A stretch of 64,000 nucleotides of DNA from Hymenobacter metallilatus (GTDB lineage: Bacteria; Bacteroidota; Bacteroidia; Cytophagales; Hymenobacteraceae), in NCBI RefSeq assembly GCF_003944705.1, contig NZ_RWIS01000002.1, forward strand, positions 124,001 through 188,000, in the 5' to 3' direction. How positions within the stretch are numbered: position 1 is the first letter of the stretch; each line of letters begins with the position of its first letter. The translations under genes and the position numbers were made by a program. Under the pieces are notes generated by a model, which saw only the letters and a list, made by a program, of their open reading frames with translations, was not told the origin of the DNA and ran no database searches. This document shows positions 27,235 to 35,824 of this stretch, piece after piece.

Positions 27235-29472
27235 ATGATGGATTTTCTTTACGTAGTGCCGGCTCTGGGTGTGCTGGCGTTGCTGTTCACGTGGCTGCGT
27301 GCCGGCTGGGTAAGCCGGCAGGACGCCGGTGACGAGCGGATGCGCACAATTGCCGGCTACATTGCCGACGGGGCCATTGCTTTTTTGCGGGCCGAATACA
27401 AAGTACTGGCGCTGTTTGGCCTCGTTGCCAGTGCATTTCTGTTCTACCTGGGCAGCACCGGCGAGAAATCAAGCCCGGTCATTGTCATTGCCTTCCTGAT
27501 CGGGGCAGTATTCTCGGCGCTGGCAGGTTTTGTTGGGATGAAAATTGCCACCAAGGCCAATGTGCGCACGGCCCAGGCTGCCCGTACTTCGCTAAGCCAA
27601 GCCCTGAACGTATCGTTTTCCGGAGGCTCGGTAATGGGCATGGGCGTAGCAGGCCTGGCCGTATTGGGCCTGGGGTCTTTGTTTCTGGTATTCTACCAAC
27701 TGTTTGTAGTTAGCCAGAACGGCTCGGCCAATGGCATTGAGATGGAAACGGCCCTGGAAGTACTCACCGGTTTTTCGCTGGGAGCCGAAAGCATTGCCCT
27801 GTTTGCCCGCGTAGGTGGGGGCATCTACACCAAAGCCGCCGATGTGGGCGCCGACTTGGTAGGCAAAGTGGAAGCTGGTATTCCCGAAGATGACCCCCGC
27901 AACCCCGCCACTATTGCCGATAACGTAGGCGACAACGTGGGCGACGTAGCCGGCATGGGTGCCGATTTGTTTGGCTCCTACGTGGCTACCATTCTGGCCA
28001 CTATGGTGCTGGGGCGCGAAGTAGTAGCCCGTGGCGACCAGTTTCAGGGTCTGTCGCCCATCCTGCTGCCCATGGCCATTGCCGGAATGGGAATTGTCGC
28101 CTCGCTCATTGGCATCCTGTGCGTGCGGGTAAAGGAGGGCGGTAACGTGCAAAATGCTCTCAACCTGGGCAACTACGTGTCGGTGCTGGTGTCGGCGGCG
28201 GCCTCGTTCTTTATCATCCGCTGGATGCTGCCCGCCGAGGATCTGACCATCCGGGGCATCACCTTCAACGCCATGAATGTATTCTATGCTGTGCTGGTAG
28301 GCCTGGTGGTGGGTACCCTCATGAGCATTATTACGGAGTACTACACGGCTATGGGCAAGCGGCCGGTGCTTAGCATTGTTCGCCAGAGCAGCACGGGGCA
28401 CGCTACCACCGTTATCGGGGGCCTGGCCGTGGGTATGGAAAGCACCGTGCTACCCATTCTGGTACTGGCGGCTGGCATCATTCTCAGCTACGAGTGTGCC
28501 GGTCTCTACGGTGTGGCTATTGCCGCTGCCGGTATGATGGCCACTACCGCCATGCAGCTGGCTATTGATGCCTTCGGGCCCATTGCCGACAACGCCGGCG
28601 GTATTGCCGAAATGAGCGAGCTGCCCAAGGAAGTGCGCGAGCGAACCGATATCCTCGATGCCGTGGGCAACACCACGGCTGCCACCGGCAAGGGCTTTGC
28701 CATTGCCTCAGCGGCCCTCACGTCCCTGGCGTTGTTTGCCGCCTTCATGGGTACGGCCAACATCAACGCCATTGACATCAGCAATGCCCGCGTGCTGGGT
28801 GGGTTGTTCGTAGGGGCCATGATTCCGTTCATCTTCTCGGCCCTGGCTATTGCGGCCGTAGGGCGGGCGGCCATGGCTATGGTGCAGGAAGTGCGGCGGC
28901 AGTTCCGCGAAATTCCGGGTATTATGGAGGGTACTGGCCGGCCCGAATACGAGAAATGCGTGGCTATTTCTACCCAGGCTGCCATCCGGGAAATGCTGTT
29001 GCCCGGTGCTATTGCCCTTATTGTACCGGTTATTGTGGGCTTTACCTTTGGGCCGGAGGTGCTGGGTGGTACCCTGGCCGGCGTTACGGTATCGGGGGTG
29101 CTGATGGCCATGTTCCAGAGCAACGCCGGCGGGGCCTGGGACAACGCCAAAAAAAGCTTTGAGAAAGGCGTAATGATTGATGGGCAGATGCATTACAAAG
29201 GCTCGGAAGCCCATAAGGCGTCCGTTACCGGCGATACTGTAGGCGACCCGTTCAAGGATACATCCGGCCCCAGCATGAACATCCTGATCAAGCTCATGAG
29301 CATCGTGTCGCTGGTTATTGCGCCTCACATTGCTGCCCCCGAGCGGGGCGTGGCCCAGCACCAGGAGCCCCAGTGGCAGCGCAAAACAGAAGAAGCAGTA
29401 CGGCCCAAAGTGAAGTACGCCGATGTAACCGAGCGGGCCACACAGGCTGTACAGGTACTGCTGGGTAAATGA
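27235..29472 (+). CDS. hppA: Membrane-bound ion-pumping pyrophosphatase
   Basis: A 745-residue polytopic protein, normal length for the family. The substrate site [20 protein letters not shown] (residues 194-213), then [20 protein letters not shown] (218-237), identify a membrane PPase that couples PPi hydrolysis to H+ or Na+ export. In the later motif [11 protein letters not shown] the position that is Lys in K+-independent enzymes is Ala, and Gly follows three residues on, so the protein fits the K+-dependent subclass. Ion specificity cannot be decided by eye. A terminator follows at 29535-29566. Confidence 0.95.
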   Translation: MMDFLYVVPALGVLALLFTWLRAGWVSRQDAGDERMRTIAGYIADGAIAFLRAEYKVLALFGLVASAFLFYLGSTGEKSSPVIVIAFLIGAVFSALAGFVGMKIATKANVRTAQAARTSLSQALNVSFSGGSVMGMGVAGLAVLGLGSLFLVFYQLFVVSQNGSANGIEMETALEVLTGFSLGAESIALFARVGGGIYTKAADVGADLVGKVEAGIPEDDPRNPATIADNVGDNVGDVAGMGADLFGSYVATILATMVLGREVVARGDQFQGLSPILLPMAIAGMGIVASLIGILCVRVKEGGNVQNALNLGNYVSVLVSAAASFFIIRWMLPAEDLTIRGITFNAMNVFYAVLVGLVVGTLMSIITEYYTAMGKRPVLSIVRQSSTGHATTVIGGLAVGMESTVLPILVLAAGIILSYECAGLYGVAIAAAGMMATTAMQLAIDAFGPIADNAGGIAEMSELPKEVRERTDILDAVGNTTAATGKGFAIASAALTSLALFAAFMGTANINAIDISNARVLGGLFVGAMIPFIFSALAIAAVGRAAMAMVQEVRRQFREIPGIMEGTGRPEYEKCVAISTQAAIREMLLPGAIALIVPVIVGFTFGPEVLGGTLAGVTVSGVLMAMFQSNAGGAWDNAKKSFEKGVMIDGQMHYKGSEAHKASVTGDTVGDPFKDTSGPSMNILIKLMSIVSLVIAPHIAAPERGVAQHQEPQWQRKTEEAVRPKVKYADVTERATQAVQVLLGK

Positions 29473-29474
29473 GT

Positions 29475-29527
29475 TGCTGGTTGCTGGTTGTCAGTTGTCA
29501 GCTTCTTCTAACAGCCAGCAACCAGCA
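29475..29527. repeat. 13-bp inverted repeat after hppA
   Basis: TGCTGGTTGCTGG (29475-29487) and its exact reverse complement (29515-29527) start two bases after the hppA stop. The left side also contains direct near-repeats of GTTGCTG and TTGTCAG. This is probably a small palindromic intergenic element rather than a terminator. Confidence 0.6.
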
Positions 29528-29534
29528 TGTGCAG

Positions 29535-29566
29535 AAGCCGCTTCCTACCCTGGGGGCGGCTTTTTT
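29535..29566 (+). terminator. Rho-independent terminator of hppA
   Basis: AAGCCGC and GCGGCTT form a 7-bp stem with a 14-base loop and run into TTTTTT at 29561-29566. Confidence 0.7.
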
Positions 29567-29570
29567 CTGC

Positions 29571-29578
29571 TACCTTTG
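29571..29578 (+). promoter_or_regulatory. -7 promoter box of hpt
   Basis: TACCTTTG, an exact TAnnTTTG match, directly after the hppA terminator and 34 bases before the hpt ATG. Confidence 0.6.
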
Positions 29579-29612
29579 CCCGCCCGCTCGCCCACGGCCC
29601 AACCCCAAACGG

Positions 29613-30152
29613 ATGAACCCGGACCATATTTCACTGCATAACAAGCAGTTTGAGCCTTATTTGTCAGCCACGGAACTTCGGGTTGCCATTAAGCAGGTAG
29701 CCACGCAACTCAACCAGGATTATGCCGGGCAGCCGGTATTGTTTGTGGTGGTGCTGAACGGCTCGTTCATGTTTGCCGCCGATTTGCTGAAGGAAGTAAA
29801 CCTGCCCTGTGAGGTCTGCTTTATCCGGGTGGCATCCTACCAGGGTACCAGCAGCACCGGTGAGGTAAAGCAAGTGTTAGGCCTCACCGAAGACCTGCAA
29901 GGGCGCCACGTAGTTATCCTGGAAGATATCGTGGACACTGGCCACACCATGCGTATGCTGCTCGATACGCTCGGTGCCCAGCAGCCGGCCTCCCTGGAGG
30001 TGGCTACGTTGTTTCTAAAACCGGAGTGCCTGCAGCAGGAAGTGCAGTTGCGCTACGTGGGCCTGCGGATTCCCAATGATTTCATTGTAGGCTACGGCCT
30101 CGATTTTGACGGGCTGGGCCGTAACTACCCCGATGTGTACAAGGCAGTGTAG
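29613..30152 (+). CDS. hpt: Hypoxanthine phosphoribosyltransferase
   Basis: A 179-residue purine salvage enzyme that joins hypoxanthine or guanine to PRPP. Seen: the PRPP-binding loop VVILEDIVDTGHTMRMLL, VVLNGSFMFAADLL near the N terminus, and YGLDFDGLGRNYPDVY at the C terminus, a typical ending. The frame is open upstream to 29469, but that extension would cross the terminator and promoter box, so ATG 29613 is chosen. It is separated from adk by 111 bases. Confidence 0.93.
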   Translation: MNPDHISLHNKQFEPYLSATELRVAIKQVATQLNQDYAGQPVLFVVVLNGSFMFAADLLKEVNLPCEVCFIRVASYQGTSSTGEVKQVLGLTEDLQGRHVVILEDIVDTGHTMRMLLDTLGAQQPASLEVATLFLKPECLQQEVQLRYVGLRIPNDFIVGYGLDFDGLGRNYPDVYKAV

Positions 30153-30263
30153 CCCCGGCCGCCAGCTATAATTCGTTGGCTTGCGTAAAGGCTTTCCCAT
30201 TCCTTGCTTATCTTTCCCAAACCCACCCGTTTTCCCCCCTTCCCGCGTAACTCCCCGCTACTC

Positions 30264-30887
30264 ATGCTGAATCTAGTGCTCTTCGGCCCGCCCGGTGCCG
30301 GCAAAGGAACGCAAAGCCAGAAGCTTATTGCCCGCTACAACCTGGTGCATCTTTCTACCGGCGACCTGCTGCGTGCCCAGATTGCGCAAGGTACTGAGCT
30401 GGGCCTGCGTGCCAAAAAACTCATGGATGAAGGCCTGTTGGTGCCCGATGAAGTAGTCATTGGCATGATTGGCTCGGCGTTGAAAGACAACCAGCAGGCA
30501 TCCGGCTTTATCTTCGACGGTTTCCCGCGCACCGTGCCCCAGGCCGAGAGCCTCGACCGGCTGCTGGCCGAGCATGAAACCAAGGTATCGTGCATGGTAG
30601 CCTTGGAAGTAGCCGAGGAGGAACTGGTAAAACGCCTGCTGGAACGGGGCAAAACCTCCGGCCGCCCCGACGACCAGGACGAATCTAAAATCCGGAAGCG
30701 CGTGACGGTGTACAACACCGAAACGGCTCAGGTGGCCGGTTACTACGCCAACCAGCAGAAATTTCATGCTCTGAACGGTATTGGCGCCATTGAGGATATC
30801 TTCGGGCAGATTTGTGCCATCCTCGATGAGCACCAGCCCGCCACTACCGAAGGCAGCCGTCAAGCAACCGACGAAGTAAAAGCGTAA
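30264..30887 (+). CDS. adk: Adenylate kinase
   Basis: A 207-residue nucleotide kinase (ATP + AMP to 2 ADP). Seen: the P-loop GPPGAGKG at residues 8-15, STGDLLRAQI, FDGFPRTVPQAESLDRLL for AMP binding, and RLLERGKTSGRPDDQDESKIRKRV at the lid. The lid is the short, cysteine-free form common in Bacteroidota. ATG 30264 matches the family N terminus; an in-frame upstream start at 30204 would add a Pro-rich tail with no counterpart. The last 20 residues (HQPATTEGSRQATDEVKA) are a non-conserved extension. Confidence 0.94.
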   Translation: MLNLVLFGPPGAGKGTQSQKLIARYNLVHLSTGDLLRAQIAQGTELGLRAKKLMDEGLLVPDEVVIGMIGSALKDNQQASGFIFDGFPRTVPQAESLDRLLAEHETKVSCMVALEVAEEELVKRLLERGKTSGRPDDQDESKIRKRVTVYNTETAQVAGYYANQQKFHALNGIGAIEDIFGQICAILDEHQPATTEGSRQATDEVKA

Positions 30888-30892
30888 CTTTG
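30885..30892 (+). promoter_or_regulatory. -7-like box at the adk stop codon
   Basis: TAACTTTG matches TAnnTTTG and overlaps the adk stop codon. It could drive obg 220 bases downstream across the palindromic element, but no -33 box is seen and chance is possible. Confidence 0.3.
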
Positions 30893-30926
30893 CGGCCGCT
30901 ACCCGCCTGGGTAGTGGCAGAACCAT

Positions 30927-31030
30927 CTGTCATCCTGAGCGCAGCAAAGGATCTTATCACGTCTGGGCGAGTCGTTACCACGATTATCGTTCAACCGGCA
31001 TAAGGTCCTTCGCTGCGCTCAGGATGACAG
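30927..31030. repeat. Palindromic intergenic element, GTCATCCTGAGC family, copy 1
   Basis: Arms of 30 bases (30927-30956 and 31001-31030) match at 28 of 30 positions, and both mismatches allow G-U pairing in RNA. The outer tip is CTGTCATCCTGAGC; the loop is 44 bases. It lies in the 224-base gap between adk and obg. Five further elements in this window share the tip or a close variant. Confidence 0.8.
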
Positions 31031-31074
31031 TTGTTTTACGTACACCCATAGAATCAAGAAATTAAGAGCGTAAC

Positions 31075-31100
31075 AATTCTTAATTCTTAATTCTTAATTC
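31075..31100. repeat. Tandem heptamer (AATTCTT) repeat before obg
   Basis: AATTCTT occurs three times without interruption, followed by a partial fourth unit, ending 11 bases before the GTG start of obg. It sits where the ribosome would bind, so copy-number change could affect translation. Confidence 0.7.
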
Positions 31101-31111
31101 CATTTCCAAAA

Positions 31112-32110
31112 GTGGCTTCCAACAATTTCATCGACTACGTCAAAATCAACTGTCGCTCGGGTAAGGGCGGGGCGGGCTCGCACCACTTTTTCCGGGCCAA
31201 GGGGCTGCCCAACGGTGGCCCCGATGGTGGCGACGGGGGCCGGGGTGGCCATATTATTCTGGAGGGTAGCTCCCAGCTCTGGACGCTGCTGCACCTCCAG
31301 TACCAGAAGCACCTGATTGCCCAGGCCGGCGAAAACGGCGGCGAAAACCTGCGCTCCGGCAAACAAGGCGAAGACATCATCATTCAGGTGCCGCTGGGAA
31401 CGGTGGCCCGCGACGCCGAAACCGGCGAGAAAAAGCTGGAAATCACCGAGGACGGACAGCGCCTGATTTTGACGCCCGGCGGCCGGGGGGGCCTTGGCAA
31501 CGACCATTTTAAATCGGCTACCAATCAGGCCCCCCAATACGCTCAGCCCGGCGAGCCGGGCATTGATGAATGGGTGATTCTGGAGCTCAAGCTACTAGCC
31601 GACGTGGGCCTGGTGGGCTTCCCCAATGCCGGCAAAAGCACCTTACTCTCGGTAGTATCGGCCGCCAAGCCCAAAATTGCCGACTATGCCTTTACCACCC
31701 TCACGCCCAATCTGGGGGTAGTGGCCTACCGCGACTACAAGTCGTTTGTAATGGCCGATATTCCGGGCATCATCGAGGGGGCGGCCGAAGGTAAAGGGTT
31801 GGGTCACCGCTTCCTGCGCCACATCGAGCGGAACTCTATTCTGCTGTTTATGATCAGCTGCGACTCGCCCGATATCAATGCCGAGTACGAGGTGCTGCTC
31901 AGCGAGCTGGAACAATTCAACCCCGAACTGCTGGAAAAACGTCGTCTGCTGGCCATTACCAAATCCGATTTGCTGGACGAGGAGCTGGAAGCCGAAATCC
32001 GGGCGTCGCTGCCCACGGACCTGCCCACGGTGTTCATTTCCAGCCTCACTAATAAGAATATCCAGAAGCTAAAGGATATGATTTGGGAGGCACTGCACAC
32101 GCAGGAGTAG
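31112..32110 (+). CDS. obg: Obg/CgtA GTPase
   Basis: A 332-residue ribosome-associated GTPase. The glycine-rich Obg fold spans residues 1-155 ([35 protein letters not shown]). The G domain has GFPNAGKST at 169-177, [10 protein letters not shown] for the DxxG switch, and ITKSDLL for base recognition. It ends soon after the G domain and lacks the OCT tail found in some Gram-positive Obg proteins, as is usual in Bacteroidota. Translation starts at GTG. It acts in late 50S assembly and stress control. Confidence 0.93.
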   Translation: MASNNFIDYVKINCRSGKGGAGSHHFFRAKGLPNGGPDGGDGGRGGHIILEGSSQLWTLLHLQYQKHLIAQAGENGGENLRSGKQGEDIIIQVPLGTVARDAETGEKKLEITEDGQRLILTPGGRGGLGNDHFKSATNQAPQYAQPGEPGIDEWVILELKLLADVGLVGFPNAGKSTLLSVVSAAKPKIADYAFTTLTPNLGVVAYRDYKSFVMADIPGIIEGAAEGKGLGHRFLRHIERNSILLFMISCDSPDINAEYEVLLSELEQFNPELLEKRRLLAITKSDLLDEELEAEIRASLPTDLPTVFISSLTNKNIQKLKDMIWEALHTQE

Positions 32111-32138
32111 TGCAAATTCATAAACCTCTGGCACAAAA

Positions 32139-32441
32139 TCAGTTGCAGGCCAGCTGAGTCAGCCTAATCTGACCTAGTTTTTCGGGCCACCCTAAAATAA
32201 ATGCCTCATTACGGGTGCCTATTGCTGGGTAATCATCCGGATAAATGATGCGCTGGAATGGCTGTAGCTCAACACGCGGCATCTGTATTACCTCCAGTAA
32301 CGCATCTACATCAGGAAATTCATCAAGCTGCACGAAAACCCCGAACTGCGCCACATGCACAATTGTGCCATGTACACGGGTACCAAAAGGGAATTGTTGC
32401 ACAAGACTATTCCACTGGGCCTGGGTAAATGTGTGCTTCAT
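32139..32441 (-). CDS. Small stand-alone S1-like domain protein
   Basis: A 100-residue protein that is almost entirely one S1/OB-type RNA-binding domain: FGTRVHGTIVHVAQFGVFVQLDE at residues 19-41, then DALLEVIQMP, and AIGTRNEAFILGWPEKLGQIRLTQ at the C terminus. That is the order of strands in S1 repeats (G-x-V-x-G-x-V, GVFV, and a final R-x-x-L-S/T). It is convergent with obg and divergent from grpE. No partner gene is evident. A role in RNA or ribosome binding is inferred from the fold only. Confidence 0.7.
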   Translation of the reverse strand: MKHTFTQAQWNSLVQQFPFGTRVHGTIVHVAQFGVFVQLDEFPDVDALLEVIQMPRVELQPFQRIIYPDDYPAIGTRNEAFILGWPEKLGQIRLTQLACN

Positions 32442-32526
32442 CTAAGTCAAATTACTGAATCACCAACTAGGCTGCCATCAGCCCGTCAACACGGCTGAAC
32501 TAAACCCCACAGCCCAACAGTTTCCG

Positions 32527-32567
32527 TGTCAAACTGACAGCCGCGTGGGCTTTGGCGCGCTCCTTGC
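32527..32567 (+). promoter_or_regulatory. Sigma-54-like promoter with upstream palindrome, before grpE-dnaJ
   Basis: TGGCGCGCTCCTTGC at 32553-32567 fits the sigma-54 consensus TGGCACGnnnnTTGC at every fixed position except one (A to G), with GG and GC exactly 10 bases apart. A perfect palindrome TGTCA-AAC-TGACA lies at 32527-32539, just upstream. The predicted start is near 32579, which leaves a leader of about 50 bases before the grpE ATG. No TAnnTTTG box is present in this gap. Confidence 0.6.
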
Positions 32568-32629
32568 GCCCTTGAGGTGGCCCAATGGCAAACTAAGTGA
32601 AAAACCCTTTCCGACGATATTTTTCGAAA

Positions 32630-33199
32630 ATGGCTGACGAACAACAACTGCCGCAGGACGACAACCTGTCTGCCGACCAGGTGGCCGGCGAAATGACCGA
32701 AGAAACAGCTGGCCCCGGCGAAGCTGCTCCCGTGGAAGGTGAGCCCAAAGCCGAGGCTTCCAGGACCGACAATGAACTAGCCGACCTGAAGGATAAATAC
32801 CTGCGTCTGGCCGCCGAGTTTGAAAACTACAAGCGTCGCACCACTAAGGAACGCGCCGATTTGTTTAAAACCGCCAACCAGGAGCTAATGGTGTCGTTGC
32901 TGCCGGTGCTCGACGACTTTGACCGGGCCCGTCATCATACCAAAGACACGGACGACGCCACTGCCGTGCGCGAGAGTGTGGATATTATCTACAACAAGCT
33001 CAACAAAACCCTCACGCAGAAGGGCCTTACTACCATGGAAACCAAAGGTGGTGCCTTCGACCCCGAGCTGCACGAGGCCATTACCCAGATTCCGGCTCCT
33101 ACGGAAGAGTTGAAAGGCAAGGTTGTGGATGAGGTTGAAAAAGGCTATTACCTCGGCGACAAAGTAATCCGCCACGCCAAGGTGGTGCTGGGCAATTAG
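32630..33199 (+). CDS. grpE: GrpE nucleotide exchange factor
   Basis: A 189-residue DnaK co-chaperone that releases ADP from DnaK. The first 50 residues are acidic and disordered, followed by a long helix (LKDKYLRLAAEFENYKRRTTKE) that forms the dimeric coiled coil, and the C-terminal beta wing ending in GYYLGDKVIRHAKVVL, the GrpE signature. ATG 32630 is preferred over an in-frame GTG 33 bases upstream. It is followed after 98 bases by dnaJ; that gap holds a GACACG/CGTGTC hairpin (33227-33242). The sigma-54-like promoter upstream suggests stress control. Confidence 0.93.
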   Translation: MADEQQLPQDDNLSADQVAGEMTEETAGPGEAAPVEGEPKAEASRTDNELADLKDKYLRLAAEFENYKRRTTKERADLFKTANQELMVSLLPVLDDFDRARHHTKDTDDATAVRESVDIIYNKLNKTLTQKGLTTMETKGGAFDPELHEAITQIPAPTEELKGKVVDEVEKGYYLGDKVIRHAKVVLGN

Positions 33200-33297
33200 T
33201 ATTGAGTAGTGGGTACTGGGTAGTAAGACACGTAAGCGTGTCAGGCTGCGCAGTATTTGTCTCAATACTCACTACATAATACTCTGTACTGAGAACC

Positions 33298-34440
33298 ATG
33301 GCAACGAAGCGAGATTACTACGAGGTGTTGGGCGTAGCCAAAACAGCCTCCGGCGACGAGCTTAAGTCGGCGTACCGGAAGCTGGCTATTAAGTACCACC
33401 CCGACAAAAACCCCGATGACCCATCGGCGGAGGACAAGTTTAAGGAAGCCGCCGAAGCCTACGAGGTGCTCAGCGACCAGGACAAGCGGGCCCGCTACGA
33501 CCGGTTTGGCCACCAGGGCGTGGGCGGCGGCGGACAGGGTCCCAGCATGGAGGACATCTTCAGCCACTTCGGCGACATCTTTGGTGGCGGCGGGGGCGGC
33601 TTTGAGAGCTTCTTCGGGGGCGGTGGCCGCGGGCAGGGTCGGCGGGTGCGGAAGGGCTCTAACCTGCGCATCAAGCTGAAGCTGGATCTGGAAGAGGTTG
33701 CAAACGGAGTTGAGAAGAAGATTAAGGTGAAGCGCTACGTGGCCTGTAACACCTGCGCGGGCACCGGTGCCAAAAACGGCACCGACCTCAAAACCTGTGG
33801 CACCTGCCAAGGGCAGGGCCAGGTGAAGCGCGTAGTACAAACCATGCTTGGCCAGATGGTAAGCGCCAGCACCTGCCCCACCTGCGAAGGCGAAGGCAAG
33901 GTGGTAACCAGCAAGTGCGACACCTGCCATGGCGAAGGCCGGCAGCTACACGAGGAGGTTATTCCCATCAACATTCCGGCCGGTGTGGCCGAGGGTATGC
34001 AGTTGAGTATGAACGGTAAAGGCAACTACCCCGAGCGGGGCGGTATTGCCGGCGACTTGCTCATCCAGATTGAGGAAGAACCCCACGAGCTGCTCAAACG
34101 CGACGGCAACAACATTATGTTCGAGCAGTACATCTCGTTCGTGGATGCTGCGCTGGGAGCCAGCATTGAGGTGCCCACCATTGAGGGTAAAGTGAAAATA
34201 AAGGTGGACCCAGGTACCCAACCGGGCAAAATCCTGCGTCTGCGCGGCAAGGGCATTAAAGACCTCAACGGCTACGGCCGCGGCGACCAGTTGATTCACC
34301 TGAGCGTGTGGACACCCAAAAACGTAACCAATGAGGAGCGGGAGCTGCTGGAAAAGCTCCGCGACGCCCGCAACTTCACGCCCAATCCTGGCAAAAACGA
34401 GAAGGGCTTCTTCGAGAAAGTGAAGGAGTACTTCCAGTAG
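33298..34440 (+). CDS. dnaJ: DnaJ (Hsp40) co-chaperone
   Basis: A 380-residue type I Hsp40. The J domain (residues 4-70) has the HPD triad at 34-36. A Gly/Phe-rich linker follows (about 75-120). The zinc-finger domain has four CxxCxGxG units: [24 protein letters not shown] and CDTCHGEG. The C-terminal substrate domain starts near [16 protein letters not shown]. It delivers unfolded proteins to DnaK and stimulates its ATPase. It forms a stress operon with grpE and ends at a strong terminator. Confidence 0.96.
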   Translation: MATKRDYYEVLGVAKTASGDELKSAYRKLAIKYHPDKNPDDPSAEDKFKEAAEAYEVLSDQDKRARYDRFGHQGVGGGGQGPSMEDIFSHFGDIFGGGGGGFESFFGGGGRGQGRRVRKGSNLRIKLKLDLEEVANGVEKKIKVKRYVACNTCAGTGAKNGTDLKTCGTCQGQGQVKRVVQTMLGQMVSASTCPTCEGEGKVVTSKCDTCHGEGRQLHEEVIPINIPAGVAEGMQLSMNGKGNYPERGGIAGDLLIQIEEEPHELLKRDGNNIMFEQYISFVDAALGASIEVPTIEGKVKIKVDPGTQPGKILRLRGKGIKDLNGYGRGDQLIHLSVWTPKNVTNEERELLEKLRDARNFTPNPGKNEKGFFEKVKEYFQ

Positions 34441-34481
34441 TCACGGTTATTGACGGACTGCACGGATTCGTTCCGGTGCCG

Positions 34482-34520
34482 AAAACGCCCGCTTTCCTGA
34501 TCAGGAGAGCGGGCGTTTTT
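34482..34520. terminator. Rho-independent terminator of dnaJ
   Basis: Arms AAAACGCCCGCTTTCCTGA and TCAGGAGAGCGGGCGTTTT pair at 18 of 19 positions, with a TTTTT tail on the rightward strand. The rest of the 34441-34729 gap holds one short palindrome and no recognisable gene. Confidence 0.8.
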
Positions 34521-34691
34521 GGTGAAATGCCTTATCAGCTGGAGGCAGGTTGCAATGCTCAGCACTGGGCCCAATGGGTGGTGGCAGCAGTTTGCCCGCA
34601 TGATGTAATGCCCGTTCAGGTGGGCTTTCCGACAGTTCAGGCCCCGCAAATGCCGGTTGGTTGGAATTTCGGTGTGGCCTTTATGGGGTTC

Positions 34692-34705
34692 CTGTAATAT
34701 TACAG
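34692..34705. promoter_or_regulatory. Perfect 14-bp palindrome before the ABC transporter gene
   Basis: CTGTAATATTACAG is perfectly self-complementary and ends 24 bases before the GTG start of the ABC ATPase gene. It may be an operator for a dimeric regulator. Confidence 0.45.
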
Positions 34706-34729
34706 CAACAACCATTCTGCCTTTCTGCT

Positions 34730-35692
34730 GTGAAACCACCTATCCTCGAAGTCCGCGACGTGCGCAAGCAGTACGCCGCGCATACGGCCCTCGACGGCGT
34801 AAGCCTCTCGGTACCCGATGGTTCCATCTTCGGGCTGCTAGGCCCCAATGGAGCCGGCAAAACGTCCCTTATTCGCATTATCACCCAGATTACCGGGGCC
34901 GATGCGGGACAGGTATTGTTTCGGGGTGAGCCACTGAACCCAACTCATATTGGCCGTATTGGCTACCTGCCCGAAGAGCGGGGCCTGTACAAGAAAATGA
35001 AAGTGGGGGAGCAGCTGATGTATCTGGCCCAGCTCAAGGGTATTCACAAGGATGAAGCCCGCCAGAAAATCAAGAACTGGCTGGAACGCTTCGATATTAA
35101 GTCGTGGGCGGACAAGAATATCGAGGATTTGAGCAAGGGTATGCAGCAGAAAATCCAGTTTATTGCCACCGTGGTGCACGAGCCTGAGCTGGTGATTCTG
35201 GATGAGCCTTTCTCCGGCTTCGACCCCATCAATGCCAACCTGCTCAAGGACGAAATTCTGGCCATGCGCGACCGGGGCGCCAGCATCATTTTTTCCACGC
35301 ACCGCATGGAATCAGTGGAGGAAATGTGCGACCATATTGCCCTCATTAACCGCAGCCGCAAAGTACTAGATGGCCCCGTGCGCCAGGTGCGCGACGCCTA
35401 CCGTACCCAAACCTACGAAGTAGAAGGTAAGGGCCGCCCGATGGTTGTGCACCCCGATTTTGAGGTGGTGAAGCATCAGGAGCGGGAAAATGGGCACTTC
35501 TACGATATTATCAAGCTCCATGCTGGTACTACGCCCAACGATTTGCTGCGCTACCTTATCGGGCCGGGTAATGTGGAGGTACATGCATTCCGGGAGATGA
35601 TTCCGAGCATCAACGACATCTTTATCCGGCGGGTGCGCGAAACCCACCCCGACTACGTGCCCACCGAGGAAGAAATGGCCGTGAAAGGCTAA
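34730..35692 (+). CDS. ABC transporter ATP-binding protein (NatA/CcmA type)
   Basis: A 320-residue ATPase of the ABC-2 exporter class. Seen: Walker A GPNGAGKT at residues 38-45, the Q-loop region, signature LSKGMQQKI, Walker B LVILDEPFSGFDP, and the H-loop in FSTHRMES. A C-terminal extension of about 90 residues (PNDLLRYLIGPGNVEVHAFREMIPSINDIF) is typical of NatA-like proteins. GTG 34730 begins right at the conserved KPPILEVRDVRKQY start; an upstream TTG is less likely. It should energise the permease encoded 132 bases downstream. Confidence 0.9.
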   Translation: MKPPILEVRDVRKQYAAHTALDGVSLSVPDGSIFGLLGPNGAGKTSLIRIITQITGADAGQVLFRGEPLNPTHIGRIGYLPEERGLYKKMKVGEQLMYLAQLKGIHKDEARQKIKNWLERFDIKSWADKNIEDLSKGMQQKIQFIATVVHEPELVILDEPFSGFDPINANLLKDEILAMRDRGASIIFSTHRMESVEEMCDHIALINRSRKVLDGPVRQVRDAYRTQTYEVEGKGRPMVVHPDFEVVKHQERENGHFYDIIKLHAGTTPNDLLRYLIGPGNVEVHAFREMIPSINDIFIRRVRETHPDYVPTEEEMAVKG

Positions 35693-35710
35693 TAGGCCCG
35701 CTTTTGAGCC

Positions 35711-35759
35711 CTGTTATCCTGAGCATTCCGCTTAATTCATGGAATGCTCAGGATGACAG
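35711..35759. repeat. Palindromic intergenic element, GTCATCCTGAGC family, copy 2
   Basis: 19-base arms 35711-35729 and 35741-35759 match at 18 of 19 positions with tips CTG(T/C)TATCCTGAGC-like and an 11-base loop. It lies between the ABC ATPase and permease genes. It has no T tail and so probably allows read-through. Confidence 0.8.
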
Positions 35760-35824
35760 CTGACTGAACCGGCTGCACATCCTCACTCTCTTCTTAACTC
35801 CCAGCATCTAACTCCTTCTTTCCC

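Noticed and set aside
29469-29612. A longer hpt start reaching back to the hppA stop
   Set aside because: The extension would cross a terminator and a -7 box and has no counterpart in the family.
31075-31100. CRISPR array
   Set aside because: The tandem heptamers have no spacers and the window has no cas gene.
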